Below, piece by piece: positions 7,420 through 16,812 of a DNA stretch of 64,000 nucleotides. How positions within the stretch are numbered: the first letter of the stretch is position 1; every line of letters begins with the position of its first letter. The translations under genes were made by a program, and so were the position numbers. The notes under the pieces are model-generated. The model worked only from the letters and a program-made list of their open reading frames with translations. It ran no database searches and was not told where the DNA came from. The DNA is from an uncultured Paracoccaceae bacterium (GTDB lineage Bacteria; Pseudomonadota; Alphaproteobacteria; Rhodobacterales; Rhodobacteraceae): the NCBI GenBank assembly GCA_951812305.1, contig CATOSB010000011.1:124001-188000 (forward strand), in the 5' to 3' direction.

Positions 7420-8894
7420 TTTTCACCCCAACTAAAGTTCTTCCGTGCCTGCGGGTTGTGCGTGCCGCCAACAACCCGGCGGGTATCGTCAACCGCAACT
7501 TCGCTGGCCGGTCGCGCGAACTCCACATGTCCCCCCAACGCGGCGTAATCCTCTGCCCGCATGGTGAATTCCATCGGCGCGACCAGCGCCGGTGTCGGGA
7601 CATAGCCAAACGACATTTCCGGCATTTCCATCACATCCACCATCACTGTGATGCCACCGCCGGGCCAAACATACGCCTCCGCCCCACCACAGGACACATG
7701 CGTCAGCGCGTCTTTCACAGAGCGAGTCAACCGAACCGGGTTTTCCGTCACCCCGGCCCGCAGGCTGCCACCGGCCCCGGCCATGAACAGCACCGAGCAA
7801 ACCGATGGTTCGCAGTTTTCCGCGATCAATTCTGTGGACTTGATCAATGTCTGAGGGATAGACCGCGCGACTGGTCGCAATTCAGCATCAAGCTCGTAAT
7901 ACGCGAACTGCTCCCCGGTCGTGGACACCATCAACAGGCGCAGGCCCTCCCAGGCGACGTCCGGTTTGAACGGCTTCAGGATCGTCAGCGGATCTTCGAT
8001 GTTGGTCCCACCCCAGCCGCGACCCGGTTCAGCGACCTGAAAATACCGACCGGGCGTCGAACGGCGGCCATGTATGCGGATGCCCGTCGGTTTCATGCCA
8101 AGTTGTTTGCCAGCCTCGTGTTCACTCAGGATGCCTGTGATGTGGTCATCGACCACCACCACTTCGTCCGCGTGTTCGAGCCATTGCTTAGCGAACATGC
8201 CAATTGTCGCAGAACCGCAGCCAACGCGCATCAACCGCTCTTCTTCGCCATCGATCACCGGCGGCTTGCCCGCCTGAACGACCAGCTTCGTGCAGTCACC
8301 GCCGACTGCCATTTCAACCGCCTCGCGGTTACACAATGCCATCAGCGCCGCACAGGTTACCCGCCCCTCGGCCTTGGACCCGCCGGTCAGATGCTCCACC
8401 CCGCCGAGCGACAGCATCTTGGAGCCGTATTCGCTGGTCATCACATGGCCGATGGGTTCACCATCGACATAAACGACGTCGCGCTCGTCCCCGATATGGC
8501 GGTCCGTGTCGATCTTCACCTTCACGCCGCAATAGGAAAAGATGCCCTCGGTCACGACAGTGATCATGTCGACGCCATCGACATCTTGGCTCACTATAAA
8601 TGGCGCGGGTTTGTAATCGGGATAGGTCGTGCCTGCCCCCACGGCGGTTACAAAAGGCCGGCTGCCCCCGACAATGTCGCCATCCCAATCTTCGGTCGAA
8701 CCCTCTCCGAGAAACGGCACAACTGCCTGATCCGTCACATCCAGAATGGTAAGCGGGTCAAGCCGGATCAGTTCACCACCCTCATTGGCATACCGGTCAC
8801 ACGCGCCCGCACGACCTTCGGAGATGTAACACATCACCGGACAGGCATCGCAGCGGATCTTTTCGGGGTGGGTTTTGTCAAAGCGTTTTGTCAT
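7416..8894 (-). CDS. hnr: 6-hydroxynicotinate reductase
   Basis: 492 residues from the ATG at 8894, which has an AGGAG site; an in-frame upstream ATG at 9011 is judged too far. The N-terminus carries four cysteines (15, 18, 22, 32; CDACPVMC then GAC) fitting an iron-sulphur cluster, followed by the family body (GIFSYCGVKVKIDTD, GGTNIEDPL, CGGAEAYVWPGGG). The enzyme reduces 6-hydroxynicotinate to 1,4,5,6-tetrahydro-6-oxonicotinate, with reduced ferredoxin in the fermenting organism. The electron donor in this probably aerobic host is unknown. It provides the substrate for the enamidase at 2384. Confidence 0.82.
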   Translation of the reverse strand: MTKRFDKTHPEKIRCDACPVMCYISEGRAGACDRYANEGGELIRLDPLTILDVTDQAVVPFLGEGSTEDWDGDIVGGSRPFVTAVGAGTTYPDYKPAPFIVSQDVDGVDMITVVTEGIFSYCGVKVKIDTDRHIGDERDVVYVDGEPIGHVMTSEYGSKMLSLGGVEHLTGGSKAEGRVTCAALMALCNREAVEMAVGGDCTKLVVQAGKPPVIDGEEERLMRVGCGSATIGMFAKQWLEHADEVVVVDDHITGILSEHEAGKQLGMKPTGIRIHGRRSTPGRYFQVAEPGRGWGGTNIEDPLTILKPFKPDVAWEGLRLLMVSTTGEQFAYYELDAELRPVARSIPQTLIKSTELIAENCEPSVCSVLFMAGAGGSLRAGVTENPVRLTRSVKDALTHVSCGGAEAYVWPGGGITVMVDVMEMPEMSFGYVPTPALVAPMEFTMRAEDYAALGGHVEFARPASEVAVDDTRRVVGGTHNPQARKNFSWGEK

Positions 8895-9288
8895 CAGACG
8901 GAAGCTCCTGTTTTCCGAAAAGCTTCTATCCGCCAATTCTGGGCGAAGCCGAGGTTCGCACGCGACCCCGAGGGTGGGCGCGGTCGTGATTGGGGACCGG
9001 TTGAATTCCACTCAGGCGTCGCACCATGCGAAACGGTTATGCATAATTCGCGCCCGCCCTGGGGGGCGGGGTCGTGCGCGAACCGGATCGCAGGCGATCC
9101 GGGGGATGTTCCGCAACGTGGTCGCGAGATTATTGTGCGGATCATTGAACCCATCGCAATCGCCGAACCCGGTTCGACCCGGTACATTTTCGCGAGCGTC
9201 GTAGTCCGGCCCTGAATCGAGCTCGAAGCCACGTTTTGCCAACGCCCCGAAAACGTGGGTCCCAGCGGTCCGCTGCATTCACAATTTA
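8895..9288. other. 394-bp non-coding gap inside the operon with strong hairpins
   Basis: No credible gene is seen. The gap holds CCGGATCGC/GCGATCCGG (9083-9102) and CCACGTTTT/AAAACGTGG (9229-9258). The second lies 30 bp beyond the hydroxylase gene and could end or slow transcription before the reductase gene, which may then use its own promoter. Confidence 0.45.
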
Positions 9289-12018
9289 TCATGGCCTACC
9301 CTTCCCGCCATTCAACGCCACATGAACCGCCGACGGTGTGGCAGGCACACGCGTGATGCGAACGCCGGTCGCGTGCTTGATTGCGTTCAGAATGGCGGGT
9401 GCGGTTGGGATCAGTGCATGCTCGCCCAGCCCCTTTGCCCCGTAAGGTCCGTGGGCATCCGGCTCTTCGATGATGTGCGTGTCAATTGGTGGAATGTCCC
9501 CGAATGTCGGGATCAGATAATCATGCAGGTTTTCGGTGCGCCCGGGGATATACTCTTCCATCAGCGCCATGCCCATCCCCTGGGCAATGCCACCATGCAC
9601 TTGGCCCTCAACCAGCATCGGGTTGATGGCGCGACCGACATCATGCGCCGCCACAAACCGTTTCGCCTTAACCGTCCCTAATCCGGTGTCGACATCCACC
9701 ACTGCAAGATGCGCGGCATAGCCAAACTGCGCGTATGGCTCGCCCTGTCCGTTCTCGTCCAGTGGTTTGGTCGGCGGGTCGTAGGTTTCGGATACGGTTA
9801 ATACGTAGCCGTCGCCATCCGGTTTCAGCGACGACAGCCCAAGCACCTGCTCACCCGCCCTGTCCCGCGCGATCACCCGGTCCGTTTCAAACGTCAGGTC
9901 TGCATCCTCCGCGACGTTCAGCCGTTCAAGGATCACAGCCCGCAAGGCCGCGCCCGCCAACCGCGCCGCATTGCCAGAGACGTATGTCTGGCGCGACGCA
10001 GATGTCTTGCCACCGTCCGGTGTGCGGTCTGTGTCAGCACCAACCAATTCCAGTGTTTCGGCCCCAACGCCCAGCGCCGTTGCAAAGATCTGGGCAATCA
10101 CCGTGTTTGCCCCTTGCCCGATATCCATCGCACCCTGATGCAGCAGCACTTGCCCATCGGCACGGACACCCGCCTTGATGGTCGAGGGGTTTGGCAGCGA
10201 TGTGTTGCCACAACCATACCAACCTCCGGCGACGCCTACCCCTCGCTTTACGACATCGCTTTCGCTGTTGAATGCCGCAGCCGCCGCGCGCTCGATTTGC
10301 CAATCGGGCCGCAACGCTTCCAGACAAGCCCCGATCCCCACGCCCTGTTCAAAAACCTGCCCGCAAACAGTCCGTTGGCCATTTTGCAGTACGTTGCGGA
10401 TGCGAAACTCCAACGGGTCAATGCCAAGCTTTTCGGCGAGTTCATCGAACATACACTCCTGCGCAATCGCCGCTTGTGGCACACCGAAACCCCGGAAAGC
10501 GCCTGCCGGGGGATTGTTGGTATAGATACCGCGAGACTGCGCGAAATAGTCTGGAACCCGATATGGCCCAGACCCATGCACCGGCACCCGGACCGCGACA
10601 GTCGGCCCCCAACTGGCATAAGCCCCGGTGTCAAAGTCACCCTTCAGGTGGAAGCCGCACAGCTTGCCATCGCGCGTCGCGCCGATGCTCAGCGAAATGT
10701 CAGACGGGTGTCGTTTGGTCGTGGATTGCATGGATTCCGTGCGCGAATACGCCAATCGCACGGGCTGCCCGGTCTTCATCGCTGCCAATGCCAGATAGGG
10801 CTGTACCGATACGTCGAGTTTGGCGCCGAACCCGCCGCCAACGCCGGTCGGGATGATGCGAATGTGTGCGGCGTCGAGACCCAGAATCGCCTCCAGCGCC
10901 TCGCGATCCATCACCGGGGCCTGGGTACAGGCATGAACCTCGACCTTGTCGCCATCCATCCGCGCGAAACCAGCCTCCGGCTCGATATAGGCGTGTTCGA
11001 CAAAACCGCTGGAGTAGCGGCCAGTAACCATAACGTCGGCACGTGCCAGCGCGGCCTCGGAATCTCCGCACCGTACCAAACCGCCGCACATGATGTTGCC
11101 CTCGCGCCCCTCATGAAGTTGCGCGGCGTCAGCGGCGGCGGCCGCATCAATGTCGCTCAGAGGATCAAGTTCTGTCCATTCGACCGGGAAGGCTTCAGGA
11201 TCGATTCCGGCAATCGCATCAGGCGTACCGATGATTGCCACCACAGCCTCACCACGAAACCGGGTTTCGGTCTCGGCAAACACCGGTTGATCCTGAAATC
11301 CCGGGATCACGCCGAACGCGTTGCGCCCCGGCACGTCGGCGGCTGTCAGAGTGGCGACAACACCGAGCGTTCGTTCAACGAATGAATCCAGATCGCCAAG
11401 CGAGAAACGCGCCCGCGCGAATGGTGACCTGATGACGAACAATTCCAGCGTTCCCATCGGCGCGACATCATCGCCGTAACATTCCCGCCCGGCAACTTTT
11501 TCTGCACCATCAATACGCCGGATGGAGTCTCCGACGGCTCCTTCGCCGGTGTCGACCAGCGACTTCGCGTCAACAACCGCATCGATGATCTTGCGATAGC
11601 CGGTACAGCGGCACAAAACCCCGCCCAACGCGTCTTCAACTTCTGTCTCCGTCGGCGCGGGGTTTTCTCGCAGCAGGGCCACCGCTGACACCATCATTCC
11701 CGGCGTACAGATGCCGCATTGCGCGGCGCCGTGATCCTGAAATCGCTCGGCCAGCTGCTTCGCGTTTGCATCCGACGCAACCAAACCGGCGACCGTTTCA
11801 ATGGTGCGTCCCTCGGCCTGATGGGTCGCCATCAAACAGGCGCAGACCGGTTGTCCACCAATCAGAACGGTACAGGCCCCACAATCACCCGCATTGCACC
11901 CCACCTTCACATCCCGGGAGTCCAGCCGTTCGCGTAGGGTTTCAGATAACCTTTCGCCAACCCTAGGGCAGGCCGAAACCACGGATCCGTTCAGCGTAAA
12001 GGATACGGCGTCAGACAT
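9289..12018 (-). CDS. Molybdenum hydroxylase, fused 2Fe-2S and Mo-cofactor subunits (nicotinate dehydrogenase type)
   Basis: 909 residues from the ATG at 12018, which overlaps the FAD-subunit stop by 8 nt. Residues 1-150 are the two-cluster iron-sulphur subunit (Cys41, 46, 49, 61; then Cys101, 104, 136, 138). The rest is a xanthine dehydrogenase-type molybdopterin subunit with GVGGGFGAK, GAFRGFG, GQGANTV and the active-site Glu in KGLGEHALIPT. It should hydroxylate nicotinate at C6. In E. barkeri the same enzyme has separate S, L and M subunits, so the fusion is notable. Xanthine or another N-heterocycle is possible, but the reductase and enamidase nearby favour nicotinate. Confidence 0.82.
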   Translation of the reverse strand: MSDAVSFTLNGSVVSACPRVGERLSETLRERLDSRDVKVGCNAGDCGACTVLIGGQPVCACLMATHQAEGRTIETVAGLVASDANAKQLAERFQDHGAAQCGICTPGMMVSAVALLRENPAPTETEVEDALGGVLCRCTGYRKIIDAVVDAKSLVDTGEGAVGDSIRRIDGAEKVAGRECYGDDVAPMGTLELFVIRSPFARARFSLGDLDSFVERTLGVVATLTAADVPGRNAFGVIPGFQDQPVFAETETRFRGEAVVAIIGTPDAIAGIDPEAFPVEWTELDPLSDIDAAAAADAAQLHEGREGNIMCGGLVRCGDSEAALARADVMVTGRYSSGFVEHAYIEPEAGFARMDGDKVEVHACTQAPVMDREALEAILGLDAAHIRIIPTGVGGGFGAKLDVSVQPYLALAAMKTGQPVRLAYSRTESMQSTTKRHPSDISLSIGATRDGKLCGFHLKGDFDTGAYASWGPTVAVRVPVHGSGPYRVPDYFAQSRGIYTNNPPAGAFRGFGVPQAAIAQECMFDELAEKLGIDPLEFRIRNVLQNGQRTVCGQVFEQGVGIGACLEALRPDWQIERAAAAAFNSESDVVKRGVGVAGGWYGCGNTSLPNPSTIKAGVRADGQVLLHQGAMDIGQGANTVIAQIFATALGVGAETLELVGADTDRTPDGGKTSASRQTYVSGNAARLAGAALRAVILERLNVAEDADLTFETDRVIARDRAGEQVLGLSSLKPDGDGYVLTVSETYDPPTKPLDENGQGEPYAQFGYAAHLAVVDVDTGLGTVKAKRFVAAHDVGRAINPMLVEGQVHGGIAQGMGMALMEEYIPGRTENLHDYLIPTFGDIPPIDTHIIEEPDAHGPYGAKGLGEHALIPTAPAILNAIKHATGVRITRVPATPSAVHVALNGGKGRP

Positions 12019-12844
12019 GATCGGCGATCCGGTGGATTGCGCGCTTGCATTGTTCGGCAACGGCGGCCATCCGGTACTCCGCCGACCCGCGCATATCGTC
12101 GATAGGCGTTAATGGACCCAGATGCTTCGCGGATACCACCACGTCTTCAGGAAATTGCCCGCGTATGTCTGTTTCCAGCGCAGGCATTCGCTGTGCTACC
12201 GGCGAACATGCCCCAACGGCGACTTTGGCATCGACGATCCGGCCGTCTGCATCCAGCTCTGCCAAAACCGAGACCATCGTGATCGAAATCACTAAGTACT
12301 TTCGGCTACCCAGCTTGTCGAAAACCGACCGCGCGCCTTCGGCAGGATTTGGAACGAGTATCGTCGTCACAACGTCCCCGGACCGCAGGTCAGTTTGCCG
12401 AACGCCCCTCAGGAAGGTGCCTAACGGCAAGCGGCGCGTTCCACCGTCAACTCGGGCAATCTCAACCTCGGCATCCAGGGTCAAAAGCGGCGGCACTCCA
12501 TCTGCCGCTGGGGAGGCGTTGCACAGGTTGCCGGCGACCGTGCCCACATTCTGAATCTGGACGCTCCCGACCTCGCGCGCCGAAGCTTTCAGCCCGTCGA
12601 AGGCTGCGGGCAGATCGGCGCGCAGAATGTCAGACCACGTTGTCGCCGCACCGAAGCGATAGCCATCCGGGCCCAGGGATATGCCGCGCAATTCAGAAAT
12701 GGCGGTGATATCGACAAACGTTTCCGGCACCATGCCCTGCTGCATCGCAGGATACACATCCGTCCCACCCGCGATAATCTGCGCCCCGGTCCCCGACACC
12801 AAATTCAGCGCCTCAGAGAGCTCCGTGGGACGGTGATAGGGCAA
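12011..12844 (-). CDS. Molybdenum hydroxylase FAD-binding subunit
   Basis: 277 residues of the CoxM/NdhF type: N-terminal FAD motif AQIIAGGTDVYP, second FAD stretch VGSVQIQNVGTVAGNLCNASPAADGVP (residues about 91-117) and the C-terminal CO dehydrogenase flavoprotein domain. It carries electrons from the iron-sulphur clusters of the fused subunit to an acceptor. It is the first gene of the reverse-strand operon, and its stop overlaps the next start by 8 nt. Its promoter must lie in 12845-13016, which it shares with a divergent desaturase-like gene. Confidence 0.88.
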   Translation of the reverse strand: MPYHRPTELSEALNLVSGTGAQIIAGGTDVYPAMQQGMVPETFVDITAISELRGISLGPDGYRFGAATTWSDILRADLPAAFDGLKASAREVGSVQIQNVGTVAGNLCNASPAADGVPPLLTLDAEVEIARVDGGTRRLPLGTFLRGVRQTDLRSGDVVTTILVPNPAEGARSVFDKLGSRKYLVISITMVSVLAELDADGRIVDAKVAVGACSPVAQRMPALETDIRGQFPEDVVVSAKHLGPLTPIDDMRGSAEYRMAAVAEQCKRAIHRIADHV

Positions 12845-13016
12845 TCGGGTCCTCGCAAGATCGTTTGTATGCTAACGGTAAGCGTCGTGGCGCCAGCGTG
12901 TCAACTTGCGCATATCAACAGGATTGCGCCGAATGCGACGCTCGGCAAGTCGCAAACCGATAAGATCAACACCCATTGTGGCCTCAAAAATCGACACAAA
13001 GCATGGAGCGTGCGAA

Positions 13017-14003
13017 ATGTCGGATTTTTCTGTCGGCAAAGAGGCGGACCGCTGGAATCACCACCCCGGCGAGGTGGAAATGAACCCGCTATACGCCTGG
13101 CCACCGCGCCCGCTGGCTGTCATCCGCTGGTACGCATCGTTCTGGGTTGCCGTGTCCAGCACGACGTTCTGCCTTTTGGTGGCAATTGCGGCGGTCTGGC
13201 TTTGGCTGCCCTCGATCGACGCCACAGGCAATTTTTCGTGGAACTGGGTTCTGACTATCTGGCTGGGGATGCTCCTGCCACAAATCATCGTCGCGGGCGG
13301 GCTTCATCATTGGCTGTATCGCCGCCGTGCTCAAGCCAGCGACCTGAAGTATGAAGAGCGCGACCTTGCCCATGACAACGGTACGTACACGTTCCGCAGT
13401 CAGGTGCGTGACAACATGTTCTGGACGTTGGCCAGCGGCATCACCACCGCCACGATTTACCTGATCCTGTGGTTCTGGGCGGCAGGGAACGGTTTCGTCC
13501 CGCAGGCGAGTTTCACCGCGTCGCCGGTCTGGTTTTTGGCCTATTTCATTCTGGTGCCGGTCTGGGGCAGCTTTCACTTTTATTGGGTGCATCGCTGGTT
13601 GCACTGGCCGCCGCTTTACAAGATCGCCCACGCCTTGCATCACCGGAATGTCAATGTTGGCCCGTGGTCAGGGATTTCAATGCACCCGATTGAGCATGTA
13701 ATTTATTTCAGTTCGTTCCTGTTGTTCTTCGTTCTGCCGACCCATCCGTTGCATGTGATGTTCCACGCCTATCTTTATACGTTGCACCCGATATTCTCGC
13801 ATTCCGGTTTCGATGGGTTGAAAGTAGCTGGGAAAAAGCGAGCCGAGGCTGGCGACTTCTTTCACCAACTTCATCACCGGTATTTCGAGTGCAATTACGG
13901 CACCATCGAAATGCCCTGGGATCGCTGGTTTGGCACGTTTCATGACGGGTCAGAAACCGCAACGGAGCGCACGCGCGCTTTCAAGAAACAGATGTATACC
14001 TAA
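13017..14003 (+). CDS. Sterol desaturase / fatty acid hydroxylase family membrane protein
   Basis: 328 residues from ATG 13017 (GGAG upstream). Several membrane segments lie before a histidine cluster typical of di-iron membrane hydroxylases: HRWLHW, HALHHRN, HSGFDG and FHQLHHRYFECNYG. The substrate cannot be told; family members act on sterols, carotenoids, ether lipids and fatty acids. The last codon and stop are intact although an IS66-type element is inserted immediately after: its 8-bp target duplication starts at the final base of the TAA. Confidence 0.88.
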   Translation: MSDFSVGKEADRWNHHPGEVEMNPLYAWPPRPLAVIRWYASFWVAVSSTTFCLLVAIAAVWLWLPSIDATGNFSWNWVLTIWLGMLLPQIIVAGGLHHWLYRRRAQASDLKYEERDLAHDNGTYTFRSQVRDNMFWTLASGITTATIYLILWFWAAGNGFVPQASFTASPVWFLAYFILVPVWGSFHFYWVHRWLHWPPLYKIAHALHHRNVNVGPWSGISMHPIEHVIYFSSFLLFFVLPTHPLHVMFHAYLYTLHPIFSHSGFDGLKVAGKKRAEAGDFFHQLHHRYFECNYGTIEMPWDRWFGTFHDGSETATERTRAFKKQMYT

Positions 14004-14010
14004 TGTTAAC

Positions 14011-15611
14011 GTAACTCCCAAGCACCCTGTCCGATAGGGTTGCGGGGTTTTGTTCCGTCAGAGCCGTGCGATGATCTGAGGTGGTGACAGGGTCAGGATT
14101 TCCAGGATGTTGAACCGGTGTTTTCTGGCCGTCGAGATGACGGACCTGATGTCGGCGAAGACCCGCGCGCCCTCGAGGGTGCGGAAGGTGCCCGAGATTT
14201 TCATGCGCAGCTTCATCATGCGCAGGTCCTGTTCGGCCTGATTGTTTGTGAATGGGACCGCGAAGTCGGCGATGAATCGCAAAACGTCATCGCGGTAGTC
14301 ACGCAGGCGGAGGAGCAGGTTGTGGCCTGGCCGCCTGGCTTTTCGGCCGCGGGTGCCGGGGCTTTTGGCCAGCGGGGGCCGGCGTTCGTGGAAGGCGAGC
14401 CCCTTGGCGAGGATCGCCATGTATCTGGTGACTATACCCTGGCGAACCAGTTCCGGGAGTTCGGTCTCGCCTTGATCCTGAGCCGCGCATCTGAGCTGAT
14501 TGGCGCTATGAAGCACTGCGCTCATCTCCGTCGCCCAAGGCTCTTTTTCGATCTCTTCGATGGCCTTGAGTTCGCGCAAGTGATGCGCCCCGCAGAGGGC
14601 GTGGGCGTCCACTCCGCTCATATGGGCGTAGTAGGGTTTCCAGTGATCATGAATGATCGTCCCGCCGGTCAGGAAGGTTGGAACAGCACCGCGTTTGGCG
14701 CTGATGCGGTAATGGGTGAAGGCGGTATCGCAGATCGTGTGCAGCCAGTGCAGCTTGCCGGCAACACGAAGTCCGGTCTCGTCCAGATGCCGAACGCCGC
14801 CTTCGGCAAGCCGGGCGAGAATGTGTTCAACCACGACACCCATCTTATTTGCCGCGCCGCGCGTCCAGTTGGTCACGCTGGCCGCGCACAAGCTGGTGGC
14901 CCCAAACAGGTCGCGCATAAGCTGGCAGACCCGATCCTCGGGTATCAGCTGCTGAACATTGCAATAGACCGCCACTGCCCGCATGCGCGTGCCATATTGC
15001 ACATGCGCGGCCACGCCATCGGGAAAGCCAGCCGTCGTCGTGGCTCGACAATGGTCGCAACAATAAACCGCCGCCTGATGCTCGGTGACCTCCAGGCGTG
15101 GCGCAGGCAAGTCGAACACCTGACGCTTCTCGATCCCTTTCACCATCTCCGCCGTCAGGGCGCTCTGACAGGCGCTGCAATGCGTCGCCTCATGCCGTTC
15201 GACAAAGTCGGGTGTTGACGTCTGGCGCAGGGTGTCGCCCCGGTGGCCAACTTGGCCGCCACTTTTCTTTCCGGATTTGCCACGCAGGCTGCGCGGGGCT
15301 GGCTTCTTCAGGCCATCACTTGAAGGGGGCTTGCTGCTATTGCTGCTGTTCTTGGCCAACTGTCGGCGCAGGTCCGTGATCTCTTCCGCCATGCTCGCCA
15401 ACGCAGCTTCAAGCTCAGCGATCCGACGCAGAGCCGTGGCGAGAAGTTGTTCAAGGGCGGCAACCTGATCCATCCCACCACTGATTCAGAGAAATCAACC
15501 CGGCGCCACAGAATTCAGACAAGAAAGAAAAAAAACACGCGCAAAATGGCAAATTCGACTCACCATAAAACTGACAATAACACTCAAACGTGGGGGGTGC
15601 TTGGGAGTTAC
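14011..15611 (-). mobile_element. IS66-family insertion sequence, copy 1 (1601 bp)
   Basis: Perfect 17-bp terminal inverted repeats (GTAACTCCCAAGCACCC) bound the element, and an 8-bp target duplication ATGTTAAC lies at 14003-14010 and 15612-15619. It carries a single transposase gene without the accessory tnpA/tnpB genes, as in the ISBst12 subgroup. A second copy is at 45690-47290. Confidence 0.96.
14058..15473 (-). CDS. IS66-family transposase (ISBst12-like)
   Basis: 471 residues: N-terminal leucine-zipper-like coiled coil (DQVAALEQLLATALRRIAEL), a Ser/Lys-rich linker with SSNSSKPPSSDG, a zinc-finger region (CSACQSA, CCDHC) and the DDE domain with D in HLDETGLRV, D in IIHDHWKPYY and E in NNQAEQDLRMMK. 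It differs from the copy at 45737 by Arg to Gln in FHERRPPLAK. Confidence 0.95.
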   Translation of the reverse strand: MDQVAALEQLLATALRRIAELEAALASMAEEITDLRRQLAKNSSNSSKPPSSDGLKKPAPRSLRGKSGKKSGGQVGHRGDTLRQTSTPDFVERHEATHCSACQSALTAEMVKGIEKRQVFDLPAPRLEVTEHQAAVYCCDHCRATTTAGFPDGVAAHVQYGTRMRAVAVYCNVQQLIPEDRVCQLMRDLFGATSLCAASVTNWTRGAANKMGVVVEHILARLAEGGVRHLDETGLRVAGKLHWLHTICDTAFTHYRISAKRGAVPTFLTGGTIIHDHWKPYYAHMSGVDAHALCGAHHLRELKAIEEIEKEPWATEMSAVLHSANQLRCAAQDQGETELPELVRQGIVTRYMAILAKGLAFHERRPPLAKSPGTRGRKARRPGHNLLLRLRDYRDDVLRFIADFAVPFTNNQAEQDLRMMKLRMKISGTFRTLEGARVFADIRSVISTARKHRFNILEILTLSPPQIIARL

Positions 15612-15777
15612 ATGTTAACAAGAACTGGGCTGGGATCGCGCAGCAACATGAACGAAAATTACGCGTAAATATGTGCGGTTTTTGTAGTCTTTGCACGCAT
15701 TTCGGCCCCAACCACAGCCAGAACGCGCCGAAACCCCCACAAAATCAGGGATTTCGCTATTTATTGGTACACTAACC

Positions 15778-15795
15778 ATTGTGTAGACACACAAT
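15778..15795. promoter_or_regulatory. Inverted repeat upstream of the HU gene
   Basis: ATTGTGT and ACACAAT flank AGAC, 56 bp before the HU start codon. The position suits an operator. The rest of 15620-15851 is AT-richer than its surroundings and probably holds the promoter. Confidence 0.4.
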
Positions 15796-15851
15796 ATTCC
15801 GGTAGATTCGCGCCACACACCGCCACGTGCGGGGAATATGAGGAGAGATAC

Positions 15852-16139
15852 ATGGCGAAACCGTTGACAAAATCCCAACTTGTAACCGCTTTGGCGGATG
15901 CGATGGGCGCGGACAAGAAATCTGCCTCGGCTGCTTTGGACGCGGTCTGTGGCGTGATCACCAAGGAAGTTTCAGGCGGCGGTGCCGTGACCCTTCCCGG
16001 CATCGGCAAGATCTATTGCCGCGAGCGGCCAGAGCGCATGGTGCGCAACCCGGCCACGGGCGAACAGATCCACAAGGATGCCGACAAGGTGGTGAAGATG
16101 ACCATCGCCAAAGCGCTGAAAGAAAGCGTGAACGGCTGA
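15852..16139 (+). CDS. HU-family DNA-binding protein
   Basis: 95 residues, slightly longer than enterobacterial HU. It has the family layout: N-terminal helices MAKPLTKSQLVTALADAMG, the beta arm region (TLPGIGKIYCRERPERMVRNPATGE) and a closing DKVVKMTIAKALKE. The DNA-intercalating arm Pro is present in the RNPATG motif. It should bend or compact DNA as a nucleoid protein. GAGGAGAG precedes the ATG. A strong terminator follows at 16165. Confidence 0.93.
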   Translation: MAKPLTKSQLVTALADAMGADKKSASAALDAVCGVITKEVSGGGAVTLPGIGKIYCRERPERMVRNPATGEQIHKDADKVVKMTIAKALKESVNG

Positions 16140-16164
16140 AATTCTCGGTTTCGGCAGGAAGAAC

Positions 16165-16193
16165 AGGGTCGCCGATCAGGCGGCCCTTTTTTT
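16165..16193 (+). terminator. Rho-independent terminator of the HU gene
   Basis: AGGGTCGCC (16165-16173) pairs with GGCGGCCCT (16179-16187, one G-T pair) and is followed by a run of T. It overlaps the stop codon of the convergent membrane-protein gene. Confidence 0.92.
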
Positions 16194-16662
16194 ATACGAC
16201 GACCCGCGGTGGGCTGTATCTTGAGATCACCGCGCCGATACACATGACAACAATTCCCGGAATGGCGTTCGTCACCAATCCCGCCATCATCGCCAGCCTG
16301 CCAATCAGCCCGAAACCACCGCCGAATTTGGAAAGCAGATCGGCAAGGGCGATGGCGTTGTGGCCCACAGACACGATGACAATCGCGATGCCGGCGTGAA
16401 ACACCCAAGTGCCAAGATCAAATTCTTTCCCGAGACGCCCTTTTTCGCGTGCGGACTGGCGAACGTGTTTAATTGCGCGGGTAAATCCTGAAAGAAGCAC
16501 GAATCCGACCAGTGGAACAACAAAGAAAACAACGGCCAAAAATACTGCAAGGCCGCCAAGATCCTCTCCACCGCCGGAATACGCGATCAGAATCAGCGTG
16601 ATGGCCATAATGGCCCCTGCTCCAAACCCGATCATGTAGAGTGCCGAGGATAACGCGCGCAT
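16192..16662 (-). CDS. Hypothetical four-helix membrane protein
   Basis: 156 residues with four hydrophobic spans (about residues 8-28, 37-60, 87-106 and 119-145) and a basic loop after span 2 (FTRAIKHVRQSAREKGR). I do not recognise a family with a known function. Gene end and the HU terminator overlap. It appears to be a single-gene unit reading toward HU. Confidence 0.7.
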   Translation of the reverse strand: MRALSSALYMIGFGAGAIMAITLILIAYSGGGEDLGGLAVFLAVVFFVVPLVGFVLLSGFTRAIKHVRQSAREKGRLGKEFDLGTWVFHAGIAIVIVSVGHNAIALADLLSKFGGGFGLIGRLAMMAGLVTNAIPGIVVMCIGAVISRYSPPRVVV

Positions 16663-16812
16663 TCTGTGCCCTTTTATTAAACTTGCGCGTACCGTCTAAC
16701 GCCGCATTTGGGCGAAATTATGAAGCAATTGCGCGCCTTTGCGTCTCGACTTCCAACCCGGTTCAGATATGCAGCCTGTTGACGCTGACAGCATGTGGAT
16801 CAGGAGCGGCTT

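Noticed and set aside
9289..12844. Xanthine dehydrogenase for the purine pathway
   Set aside because: The subunit order and the fused small subunit differ from XdhAB, and the operon continues into 6-hydroxynicotinate reductase, 40 kb from the purine genes.
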